Shown here piece after piece: positions 8,883 to 15,535 of a stretch of DNA of 15,898 nt. The notes beneath the pieces were generated by a model. That model was not told the DNA's origin. It saw nothing but the letters and a program-made list of their open reading frames with translations, and searched no databases. The position numbers were made by a program, and so were the translations under genes. Origin of the DNA: Phenylobacterium sp. (GTDB lineage: Bacteria > Pseudomonadota > Alphaproteobacteria > Caulobacterales > Caulobacteraceae); contig JAQGIJ010000039.1 of assembly GCA_028291285.1 (NCBI GenBank), positions 1 to 15,898 of the forward strand, written 5' to 3'. The number at the start of each line of letters is the position of its first letter. The stretch's first letter is position 1.

Positions 8883-10598
8883 ATGGTTGGCGCGCGCGTA
8901 CATTACGAGGTCTTCGGCCGCAGGAAACCCGCCTCCGGCTGGACCTTGGAGATGGCCACCGAGGACCGCAACGCCGCGATCCGCATGGCCGAGGACCTGA
9001 TCGCCAATGACGGCTTCGCCGCCGCCAAGGTGACCAAGGAGACCCTCGACGAGGAAACGCGCGAGTTCCAGTCGGTCTCCATCGTCAACCTCGGCGCGCC
9101 CCAGAGCGGCAAGAAGACCCGCGAGCGCGAGGAGATGGAGCCGCTCTGCATTCAGCCGCAGGACCTCTATACCCTGCATGCGCGCGAGCGCATCGGCCGG
9201 CTGCTGGAGGAGTGGCTGGAGCGCAACCGCGCCACGCCGTTCGAACTCCTGCACCGCCCGGACCTCGTCGAGCATCTGGAGGCGTCCGGCGGCGACCTGC
9301 AGCACGCCATCCAGAAGATCTCGGTGCCCGAGGCGCCGGCCCGCGGCGTCTCCGTGCACGAGCTCATCCGCACCTTCCACGCGCTGATCGACCGCACCGT
9401 CGCCCGGCTGATGAAGGACCATCGGCGCGGCGCCCTCGTCGACCTGTCGCGCGAGACCTTCGCCGCGGCCGCTGCGCGGGTGCTGAAGGAGCCGGACTCG
9501 GCCTATTTCCTGGGGGCCGGGGTCGCCGGCGCCATCGCGCCGGTGAAGACCTGGAGCGACAAGGTCAACGCCCTCCTGGACCTCGCCGAGGCCGCGCCCG
9601 CCGCCGGCCCGGCGCGAACGCTCGCGCTGTCGGTGCTGGAGCAGCCGCTGGCGGAGATCCTCGGCATCAAGCCGGGGCTGGAGGACCTGATCGGCAAGGA
9701 CCTCGACCTCGGGGCCGAGCTTGCGGCCCTCACCCGGCTCGCCGCCGGCGACTCCGTGGCGCTGCTCCTGCGGCACGAGCCGTCGGTCGCCAAGGTCATG
9801 CCGCCGCTGCACCCCACCGCCGAGCGGCTCGGGCGCTGGATCACGGCGGAGGCCTTCGAGGAGGTCCGCACCGCGCTCGGCAAGCGGATCCTGCGCGAGA
9901 TCAGCGGCCCGCGGCGGCTGCGCCCTGAGGACGCGTCCGGCGAGATCGACATCCTGCGCGGGCTGGCCATGTCGCTCACCGCCGCAGCCGGCAAGCTCCT
10001 GCCGCTCGAGGACGTGCAGGCCGCCTTCTCGACGCGCTCGAAGATGCTGGTCACCGGCGACTTCGTCGACGCCTACCTGGGCCGCGGGCGCGGCGCCTAT
10101 GAAGAGGGCCAGGCCATGGTGTGGCTGGCGGAGAACGTGATCGGCGCGGCCAACAAGCGCCACGCCAGCCGTTGGCTGGCCGGCGTCATCGGCGCGCTGC
10201 GGTTCGAGAGCGAGATGCGCGCCGCCGCCGAGGAGACCCCGGCTTCGCGGCTGAGCAAGCTCGCGGCGCTGCAGCGCCAGGTGGGCCGCTGCGGCCTCGC
10301 GCCGGAGGATTCCACCGGCATCCAGGCCCGCCTGGGCGAGCTCGGCGGCCTGATCGAGGCGGAGGCCAAGCTGACCGCCTCGGTCGCCCGCGCCAATGCG
10401 CCGGCGCTGCACAAGCTGACCCTGCTGCTCAGGCTCGCGGCCGGCGAATCCGCGCCGCTCGGCCCCGCGGCCGACCGCGCGCGCACCGAGGCCATGAAGC
10501 TCGTGCGTCTGCCGGACGTCCGCACCCAGCTGGCCGCCGCGCCGGATCAGGTGGAGACCGTCCGCGCGCTGATCCAGCAGGCGGGACTGGCGGCCTGA
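8883..10598 (+). CDS. Unrecognised 571-residue protein divergent from chvI
   Basis: I do not recognise this as a named family. The first ~75 residues look like a small alpha/beta module (HYEVFGRRK, GWTLEMATEDRNAAIRMAEDL, then VSIVNLG) of the type seen in short alphaproteobacterial proteins. A charged linker (QSGKKTREREEMEP, about 77-90) follows. Residues ~90-571 are rich in Ala, Leu, Glu and Arg and look entirely helical. There is no signal peptide, membrane segment, P-loop, metal cluster or catalytic motif that I can see. The start ATG has GGGGGA (8870-8875) seven bases upstream. Coding is supported by length, ribosome site and balanced protein composition. It diverges from chvI with 135 bases between starts, so shared control is possible. 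Confidence 0.85.
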   Translation: MVGARVHYEVFGRRKPASGWTLEMATEDRNAAIRMAEDLIANDGFAAAKVTKETLDEETREFQSVSIVNLGAPQSGKKTREREEMEPLCIQPQDLYTLHARERIGRLLEEWLERNRATPFELLHRPDLVEHLEASGGDLQHAIQKISVPEAPARGVSVHELIRTFHALIDRTVARLMKDHRRGALVDLSRETFAAAAARVLKEPDSAYFLGAGVAGAIAPVKTWSDKVNALLDLAEAAPAAGPARTLALSVLEQPLAEILGIKPGLEDLIGKDLDLGAELAALTRLAAGDSVALLLRHEPSVAKVMPPLHPTAERLGRWITAEAFEEVRTALGKRILREISGPRRLRPEDASGEIDILRGLAMSLTAAAGKLLPLEDVQAAFSTRSKMLVTGDFVDAYLGRGRGAYEEGQAMVWLAENVIGAANKRHASRWLAGVIGALRFESEMRAAAEETPASRLSKLAALQRQVGRCGLAPEDSTGIQARLGELGGLIEAEAKLTASVARANAPALHKLTLLLRLAAGESAPLGPAADRARTEAMKLVRLPDVRTQLAAAPDQVETVRALIQQAGLAA

Positions 10599-10607
10599 TT
10601 GCGCCTC

Positions 10608-10630
10608 TCCCGCTCGCGCGCCTTCGCGGG
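10608..10630. terminator. Weak hairpin between convergent genes
   Basis: The 68 bases between the 571-residue gene and the convergent GTPase gene contain CCCGC...GCGGG arms around a loop of about 12 bases. It is followed on plus by an A/T-richer patch (GGGATTTATGAATTC) but no T-run. It is at most a poor terminator; nothing else is evident in the gap. Confidence 0.25.
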
Positions 10631-10666
10631 GAAGAACGGGATTTATGAATTCGCCTCGTGCTGCGC

Positions 10667-11704
10667 TCAGGCCACTGTGCTTTCGAAGCCGGCGCGCAGG
10701 GCCGCCTCGTCGAGGTTGCGGCCGATCAGGACCATGCGCGAGTAGCGGGGCTCGCCGGCGCGCCATTCGCCCTGGAAGTCGCCTTCGAGGATCATGTGCA
10801 CGGCCTGGAACACTAGGCGGCGGCTTTCGCCGGCCACGTCGAGGATGCCCTTGGCGCGCAGGATATCGGGGCCCTGCTTCTGCAGCACGTCGTTCAGCCA
10901 GGCGGTGACGCGGTTGGCGTGCAGCGGCTTGTCGCTGGTCAGCGAGACGCCGCGGATGCCGCTCTCGGCCACGTGGTCGTGGATCTCGCCGTGGTCATGG
11001 CCGTGCTCATGGTCGTGCTCGCAATCGTCGTCGTGCACGTGGCCGGCCTCGCCGTGCGCCGGCTTGAGGAAGTCCGGCTCCAGGCTGGTGATCCGCGCCA
11101 GGTCGAAGGAGTGGCGGCCCAGGATGGTCTCCAGCGGCACGTTGGAGCGCTGGGCGCGGTGGATCGGCGCCAGCGGGTTCAGCCGGCGGATCGCGCTTTC
11201 CACCTGCGCCAGCTCCGCCTCGGTGACCAGGTCGGTCTTGTTGAGGATGATCTGGTCCGCAAAGGCGATCTGCTCAACGGCTTCCTTGGAGTCCGCCAGG
11301 CGCAGCGGCAGGTGCTTGGCGTCGACCACGGTGGTGACGCTGTCGAGCTCGGTCTTCGCGCGGACGTCCTCGTCGACGAAGAAGGTCTGGGCCACGGGGC
11401 CGGGGTCGGCCAGGCCGGTGGTCTCGACGATGATGGCGTCGAACTTGCCCTTGCGCTTCATCAGGCCGGAGAGCACCCGGATCAGGTCGCCGCGCACCGT
11501 GCAGCAGACGCAGCCGTTGTTCATCTCGAAGACCTCTTCGTCGGCCCCGACGATCAGGTCGTTGTCGATCCCCACCTCGCCGAACTCGTTGACGATGACG
11601 GCGTAGCGCTTGCCGTGGTCCTCGGAGAGGATGCGGTTGAGGAGCGTGGTCTTGCCGGCGCCGAGATAGCCGGTGAGCACGGTGACGGGCGTCTTGTCGG
11701 TCAT
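10667..11704 (-). CDS. COG0523 (CobW/ZNG family) metal-related GTPase
   Basis: This 345-aa cytoplasmic G3E GTPase is probably a zinc metallochaperone. Walker A is [10 protein letters not shown] (11-20), and the family CxCC motif is [13 protein letters not shown] (Cys65, 67, 68). [10 protein letters not shown] (94-103) is the switch/Walker B region and NKTD (155-158) the guanine-specificity motif. Residues 217-244 form a His/Asp-rich loop with ten His, and the CobW C-terminal domain follows (about 250-345). COG0523 members are split among Zn, Co and Fe roles. The neighbouring CDF transporter and a Zur-like box just upstream favour zinc. A cobalamin role is less likely, as no cob genes are nearby. 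Confidence 0.92.
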   Translation of the reverse strand: MTDKTPVTVLTGYLGAGKTTLLNRILSEDHGKRYAVIVNEFGEVGIDNDLIVGADEEVFEMNNGCVCCTVRGDLIRVLSGLMKRKGKFDAIIVETTGLADPGPVAQTFFVDEDVRAKTELDSVTTVVDAKHLPLRLADSKEAVEQIAFADQIILNKTDLVTEAELAQVESAIRRLNPLAPIHRAQRSNVPLETILGRHSFDLARITSLEPDFLKPAHGEAGHVHDDDCEHDHEHGHDHGEIHDHVAESGIRGVSLTSDKPLHANRVTAWLNDVLQKQGPDILRAKGILDVAGESRRLVFQAVHMILEGDFQGEWRAGEPRYSRMVLIGRNLDEAALRAGFESTVA

Positions 11705-11761
11705 GGCACCCCATGTAGGGGCGCGGCGGCGGCTTATGAAGCGCCTTGTTGTCGGCCGACG

Positions 11762-11778
11762 ATGTTATAAAGTAACGC
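11762..11778. promoter_or_regulatory. Zur-like operator between the GTPase and CDF genes
   Basis: The 17-mer ATGTTATAAAGTAACGC agrees with the classical Zur consensus ATGTTATANTATAACAT at about 12 of 16 defined positions: a full left half and a right half keeping TAAC. It lies 58-74 bases upstream of the GTPase start and contains, on the minus strand, the -10-like TATAAC. Zinc-bound repressor would thus be expected to shut off the GTPase. It also sits three bases before the CDF ATG. This is inference from a single site. Confidence 0.5.
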
Positions 11779-11781
11779 CTG

Positions 11782-12762
11782 ATGACCAGCGCCGCCAATC
11801 CCGCCACGATCGCCCTCGCGCAAGCTCCCGCCGGGATAGCCGAGGACGGCGCGCTTGACGGCTTCCGCACCGAGGCGGGCTATCTCGGCGCCGACCACGG
11901 CCGCAACGAGCGGCGCACCTGGATTGTCACCGGCATCTGCGCGGTGACCCTCGTAGGCCAGCTCGTCGGCGGCTCGCTGTTCCATTCCATGGCGCTGACC
12001 GCCAGCGGCCTGCACATGGCCGCCCACGTGGCGGTGCTGCTCACCGCGGCGGGCGCCTACTGGCTGGCCCGGCGCCTCGCCGGCGATCCCCGCTTCGCCT
12101 TCGGGGCCGGAAAGCTCGGCTATCTGGCCGGCTTCGCCAACGCCGTGGTGCTGGCGATCACCGCGGTGACGATCGCCATCGAAAGCGTGCAGCGGCTCTT
12201 CGCGCCGGAGGCGGTGGACTACGCTTCGGCGATCCCGCTCGCCGCCGCGGGCCTGGTGGTGAACCTGGTCTGCGTCTGGCTGCTGAAGCCCGCCGGGCAC
12301 GCCCACCGCCACGACCACGAGGGCGACCTGAACCTCTCGGCCGCCCACCTGCACATCAGCGCCGACGCGGTGATCGGGCTGCTGACCATCGGCGGCCTGG
12401 CGGCCGGCCAGGCGCTCGGCTGGCGCTTCGCCGACCCCGTGCTGGGCCTGATGGGCGCAGGCCTGGTGGCGCAGTTCGCGCTCAGCCTGATCCGCCGGGC
12501 CGGCGCGGCCCTGCTCGACGTCAACCCCTCGCCCGCGCTGACCCAAGAGATCCGCGGGCGGCTGGAGGCGGCGGACGCCCAGGTGGTGGACCTGCACCTG
12601 TGGCGTCTCGGCCCCGGCCACCATGCTGCGGTCGCAGTCATCGCCGCCGCCGATCCCGCGCCGGCCGAGGCCTACCGCCGGCGCCTGGCCGGCGTGCCCG
12701 GCCTGTCGCATCTGACGATCGAGGTGCGGCGTGCGGACGCCGCGCACGGCCACGTCTGTTGA
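11782..12762 (+). CDS. DmeF-like cation diffusion facilitator (divalent metal efflux)
   Basis: This 326-aa CDF antiporter of the inner membrane probably exports Zn, Co or Ni. A cytoplasmic N-terminus (about 1-45) is followed by six membrane segments; after them comes a short C-terminal domain (about 245-326). Expected metal ligands are present: HxxxH in TM2 (GLHMAAH, His78/His82) and HxxxD in TM5 (LHISAD, His191/Asp195). The TM4-TM5 loop carries a small His cluster (HAHRHDHE). RFAFGAGKLGYLAGFANA is the DmeF-type TM3 entry. The DmeF motif ADGWH reads ASGLH here, so a conserved Asp is Ser. The ATG directly follows the Zur-like box with no clear ribosome site, so it may be leaderless or start slightly downstream. 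Confidence 0.88.
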   Translation: MTSAANPATIALAQAPAGIAEDGALDGFRTEAGYLGADHGRNERRTWIVTGICAVTLVGQLVGGSLFHSMALTASGLHMAAHVAVLLTAAGAYWLARRLAGDPRFAFGAGKLGYLAGFANAVVLAITAVTIAIESVQRLFAPEAVDYASAIPLAAAGLVVNLVCVWLLKPAGHAHRHDHEGDLNLSAAHLHISADAVIGLLTIGGLAAGQALGWRFADPVLGLMGAGLVAQFALSLIRRAGAALLDVNPSPALTQEIRGRLEAADAQVVDLHLWRLGPGHHAAVAVIAAADPAPAEAYRRRLAGVPGLSHLTIEVRRADAAHGHVC

Positions 12763-12776
12763 GCTAAAAGCGTCAG

Positions 12777-13952
12777 GTGCGAAACACCAGAAGCTCCCGG
12801 CGGATCTCCAGGCGCGCCAAGCCGCGGCCCAAAGCGTGGGCCATCGCCGCCGTGCTGCTGCTCGGCGCAGGCGGCCTCGGGGCCTGGATGGCGACCGAGG
12901 CTCCGAGCCTGCAGCATGCCGAGCTCACCTCGCGGCTCGTCGCGCCGCCGGCGCGCGCGCCGGCTCCGCCGCCCCCGCCGGAGCTGCAGGCGAAGCTCGA
13001 GGACATCGTCGCGGCCTACAAGGAGCCCGTCGGCGTGGCGGTGACCGACGTCAATGAACACTGGACGGCGCAGGTCGACGGATCGAGCGCCTATCCGCAG
13101 CAGAGCGTGGTCAAGGTCTGGGTCGCCCTGGCGGTGATGGAGGCCATCGATCGCGGCCGCCTCAAGCTGGACCAGACCGTGGTGCTCAGGCCCGAGGACC
13201 GCTCGGTCTTCTACCAGCCGCTCGGCGCCAGGATCGGCGCCCGCGGCTACGCCACCACCATCGAGGACCTGCTGCGCCGCGCGCTCACCGAGAGCGACAA
13301 CACCGCCAACGACAAGCTGATGGAGGAGGTCGGCGGGGCCGGCGCAGTCAGCGCCGTCCTGGCGCGCAAGGGCGTCATCGGGATCGGCGTCGGCGGACCG
13401 GAGCGGGTGCTGCAGGCCAGGACCGCGGGCCTGGAGTGGCGTCCCGAGCTGGCCGGCTGGCGGTTCAAGGAGGCCCGCGCGAAGCTGCCCGACGAGGTCC
13501 GCGACCGCGCGCTCGAGGCCTACCTCGCCGATCCGCCCGACGGCGCCAGGCCCGCGGCGCTGGCCGAGGCGCTGGCGGCGCTGAAGCGCGGCGAGCTCCT
13601 GTCGCGCAGCTCCACCGAGACCCTGCTCGGCCTGATGGGCGAGGCGCGCACCGGCTATTCGCGCCTGCGCGCCGGCCTGCCCGCCGGCTGGTCGATCGCC
13701 CACAAGACCGGCACCGGCCCGGACTGGCGCGGCGCCTCGGTCGGCATCAACGACGTCGGCCTGGTCACCGCGCCCGACGGCCGCAGCTATGCGGTCGCGG
13801 TGATGATGCGCGAGACCAAGCAGCCCGTGCCGCGGCGGCTCGCGCTGATGCAGAAGGTGAGCCGCACCGTCGTCGATTACTGGCGGACCCATCAGCAGGA
13901 CGGCCCGGCCCAGACCGTGGCCGGCCGCGGCGCGCCCGCAGGGAAGTCTTAA
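12777..13952 (+). CDS. Membrane-anchored class A beta-lactamase-like serine hydrolase
   Basis: This 391-aa protein has a basic N-terminus, one hydrophobic segment (about 20-40, signal anchor or signal peptide) and a Pro-rich linker (56-68), then a periplasmic class A serine hydrolase domain. Catalytic motifs are SVVK (110-113), SDN (173-175) and KTGTG (310-314). Counting from SDN and the GG pair, the omega-loop ExxLN becomes E209-R-V-L-Q213, keeping the general base Glu but with Asn170 replaced by Gln. About 33 extra residues follow the omega loop (around 214-258). It may hydrolyse beta-lactams or be a related cell-wall hydrolase. GTG at 12777 is the only good start, though its ribosome site is weak; it lies 14 bases after the CDF gene. 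Confidence 0.85.
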   Translation: MRNTRSSRRISRRAKPRPKAWAIAAVLLLGAGGLGAWMATEAPSLQHAELTSRLVAPPARAPAPPPPPELQAKLEDIVAAYKEPVGVAVTDVNEHWTAQVDGSSAYPQQSVVKVWVALAVMEAIDRGRLKLDQTVVLRPEDRSVFYQPLGARIGARGYATTIEDLLRRALTESDNTANDKLMEEVGGAGAVSAVLARKGVIGIGVGGPERVLQARTAGLEWRPELAGWRFKEARAKLPDEVRDRALEAYLADPPDGARPAALAEALAALKRGELLSRSSTETLLGLMGEARTGYSRLRAGLPAGWSIAHKTGTGPDWRGASVGINDVGLVTAPDGRSYAVAVMMRETKQPVPRRLALMQKVSRTVVDYWRTHQQDGPAQTVAGRGAPAGKS

Positions 13953-13957
13953 GCGCG

Positions 13958-13976
13958 GGCGCCGCAAGCTGGCGCC
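13958..13976 (+). repeat. Hairpin abutting the hydroxylase start codon
   Basis: GGCGCC occurs at 13958-13963 and again at 13971-13976, separated by seven bases. As GGCGCC is its own complement, the two copies form a 6-bp stem whose base touches the ATG at 13977. There is no recognisable Shine-Dalgarno there, so the hairpin may modulate initiation. Confidence 0.3.
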
Positions 13977-14714
13977 ATGCTGCTGCTGCCGATCACGGGC
14001 CTGATCGTGGGCCTGCTCACCCTCGTCGAGCTGCGCTGGCCGGCCCGCACGGAGGCTGCGCCGCGCGGCCTCAACCTCGCCATCTGGGCCGTGCGCCTGG
14101 CGTTGCAGCTGACCGTCGTGCCGGTGGTGGGCCTGGTGATCGCCGAGGCAGGCCGGCGACTGGGCGCGCCCTCGCTGGAGATCCGCCGCTGGCCGCTCGT
14201 CTGCAGCGCCGCGGCCTTCGTGCTCGCCATGGACCTGGCGGAGTACCTCTATCACCGCGCGCAGCACGCCGTTCCGTGGCTGTGGCGGCGCCATGCGCTG
14301 CACCACTCCGACCCCTGCGTCAGCGCCACCACCACGGAGCGGCACTGGTGGGGCGACCTGGTCCTGAAGGCGATGCTCTTCGGCGGCCCGTTGGCGATCG
14401 TGCTGCAGCCGGGCCCACGGGACTACGCCGTCTACTCAGGCCTCGCGCTCTGGCACTACCTGGTCCACGCCAACCTGAAGATCGACTTCGGCCGCTTCAG
14501 CTGGGCCCTGAACTGCCCGGCCTATCACCGGCTGCACCACGCCAGCGCCGCCGAGCACCACGGGGCGAACTACGCCGCCCTGTTCCCGATCTTCGACGTG
14601 CTGGCCGGCAGCTACCGGCGCCCCACGGCCTACCTTCAGACGGGGCTGGAGAGCGAGCCCACGCGGGTGCTGGAGGCGCTCGCCTGGCCGCCCGCGGCGG
14701 CCGCGCCCGTCTAG
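13977..14714 (+). CDS. Fatty acid hydroxylase / sterol desaturase family protein
   Basis: This 245-aa integral membrane di-iron oxygenase superfamily protein has several hydrophobic segments (about 2-20, 33-58, 74-92 and 130-160). The histidine boxes that bind iron are complete: HRAQH (93-97), HALHH (106-110), HYLVH (160-164) and HRLHH (184-188), the last followed by HHGANYAALFPIFDVLAGSY, typical of the family. Members hydroxylate or desaturate lipids, carotenoids or hopanoid-like substrates; the actual substrate is not evident. It starts 24 bases after the beta-lactamase-like gene and is probably in the same transcript. Its TAG stop overlaps the TAG of the convergent gene in the palindrome CTAG (14711-14714). 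Confidence 0.9.
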   Translation: MLLLPITGLIVGLLTLVELRWPARTEAAPRGLNLAIWAVRLALQLTVVPVVGLVIAEAGRRLGAPSLEIRRWPLVCSAAAFVLAMDLAEYLYHRAQHAVPWLWRRHALHHSDPCVSATTTERHWWGDLVLKAMLFGGPLAIVLQPGPRDYAVYSGLALWHYLVHANLKIDFGRFSWALNCPAYHRLHHASAAEHHGANYAALFPIFDVLAGSYRRPTAYLQTGLESEPTRVLEALAWPPAAAAPV

Positions 14715-15154
14715 CGCTGCTGCCCCGCAACCGGCGCCGGCGGCATGCCCTTCTGCAGCGACAGCTGTATGGGGTTGCCGATGACGTCGTGGCTCGCCCA
14801 CTGCACGCCGGGCTCGGTGTGCTCGGGGAAGGGCGTGCAGAAACTGATCGGCAGGGTCGGCGGCTTGGACTGGCGCAGGCAGACCTTCTCGCCCTTCAGC
14901 TGCCAGCGGCCGGCCAGCGCCAGGCCGTTGCGGGCCTCCCCATCCCAGCTGCCGTCGGGATGCAGCCAGATCTTCTGCGTGCGGCCGTCGGGATAGGTGG
15001 AGACCACCGTATTGCCGAACGCCGAGGCGACGACGCTCAGGTCGGCGGCCTGGGCGTTGAGCCCCGCGAACCCGGCATAGGCGCCGAGAGCGACGCGGGC
15101 CGCGAGCTTGATGGCGGATGTCCGGCTCGACCGGACGTAACGCAGGAATCCCAT
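14711..15154 (-). CDS. Small exported protein of unknown function
   Basis: This 147-aa protein has a signal peptide (basic MGFLRYVRSSRTSAIK, hydrophobic 17-32, likely cleavage at AQA|AD near residue 36). The mature part begins LSVVASAFGNTVVSTYPDG and contains the beta-rich repeat-like YPDGRTQKIWLHPDGSWDG and AGRWQLKGEKVCL. Two cysteines (92 and 106) could form a disulfide. I do not recognise a named domain; the fold resembles short secreted alphaproteobacterial proteins with dG-x-W motifs. The ATG at 15154 is chosen because the signal peptide begins there. A TTG at 15166 with GAGG eight bases before it is an alternative that adds four residues. The upstream open frame is not signal-like. Confidence 0.75.
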   Translation of the reverse strand: MGFLRYVRSSRTSAIKLAARVALGAYAGFAGLNAQAADLSVVASAFGNTVVSTYPDGRTQKIWLHPDGSWDGEARNGLALAGRWQLKGEKVCLRQSKPPTLPISFCTPFPEHTEPGVQWASHDVIGNPIQLSLQKGMPPAPVAGQQR

Positions 15155-15273
15155 GACCGCGTTCAACGCACGAACCTCGTGTTGAGTGCCCGCCCCCTCG
15201 CAGGCGGACTGGACTCCTAGGGCGTTCCGGATGAACTGCGCCTGAAAGAACGGTTCAGGAGAACAGCCCAGCC
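15155..15273. promoter_or_regulatory. Divergent control region with a hairpin at the ribosome site
   Basis: This 119-base gap separates two divergent small genes and should hold both promoters, but I see no convincing -35/-10 pair. CCTGAA (15241-15246) and TTCAGG (15254-15259) form a 6-bp inverted repeat whose right arm includes the start of the AGGAGA ribosome site (15257-15262) of the plus-strand gene. That could mask the site. Confidence 0.35.
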
Positions 15274-15504
15274 ATGGACGACGCGATTTCACCCGACGCC
15301 GAACGCGCCGGCATGCTGGCGGCCCTGCATGCGATCATCGTCGGCACCCTGTCCACCCTGAAGCGCAAGGGCCTGCTCACATCCCAAGAGCTCGATCAGA
15401 TCTTCGAGGCCGGGCTGGTGACCTTCGAGCGGGGCGAGCAGGACGAGACCCGCCAAGCGGCCCGGCTGACGCTGGAGATTCTGGCCCGGAGCCTGCGGGA
15501 CTGA
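15274..15504 (+). CDS. Small helical protein of unknown function
   Basis: This 76-residue protein starts MDDAISPDAERAGMLAALHA and is predicted from composition to be almost wholly helical, with two amphipathic stretches (about 10-30 and 39-75) separated by KGLLTSQELDQIF. It has no signal peptide, membrane segment, cysteine or metal motif. The ATG has AGGAGA (15257-15262) upstream at about 11 bases. Coding is supported by that site and by an ordinary protein composition. No family is recognised. It could be a regulatory or adaptor peptide, but nothing here proves that. Confidence 0.7.
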   Translation: MDDAISPDAERAGMLAALHAIIVGTLSTLKRKGLLTSQELDQIFEAGLVTFERGEQDETRQAARLTLEILARSLRD

Positions 15505-15512
15505 GATCATCC

Positions 15513-15534
15513 GCCTCGGGGGGAGCCTCGAGGC
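15513..15534. terminator. Hairpin between convergent genes
   Basis: GCCTCG (15513-15518) and CGAGGC (15529-15534) form a 6-bp stem with a 10-base G-rich loop, in the 31-base gap between the stops of two convergent genes. There is no T-run. The 10-bp palindrome GCCTCGAGGC (15525-15534) overlaps it. Confidence 0.3.
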
Positions 15535-15535
15535 C

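Noticed and set aside
8808..10766. 652-residue minus-strand open frame
   Set aside because: It mirrors the 571-residue plus gene, is Gly/Arg/Leu/Gln rich and has no ribosome site. The plus frame has a good site and natural protein composition.
13429..13460. LEWRPELAG read as the omega loop of the beta-lactamase, implying loss of Glu166
   Set aside because: Register from SDN and the GG pair puts ERVLQ (209-213) at the ExxLN position, so the general base is kept and LEWRPELAG belongs to the insertion.
12672..14345. 557-residue minus-strand open frame
   Set aside because: It is antisense to two genes with complete catalytic motifs (beta-lactamase-like and fatty acid hydroxylase).
13436..15220. 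594-residue plus-strand open frame
   Set aside because: It runs out of phase through the beta-lactamase-like and hydroxylase genes and has Arg/Ala/Pro-rich shadow composition.
15155..15273. ECF sigma factor promoter (GGAAC...CGTT) for the exported protein
   Set aside because: GGAAC is present on the minus strand near 15223-15227, but no CGTT follows at 16-17 bases.
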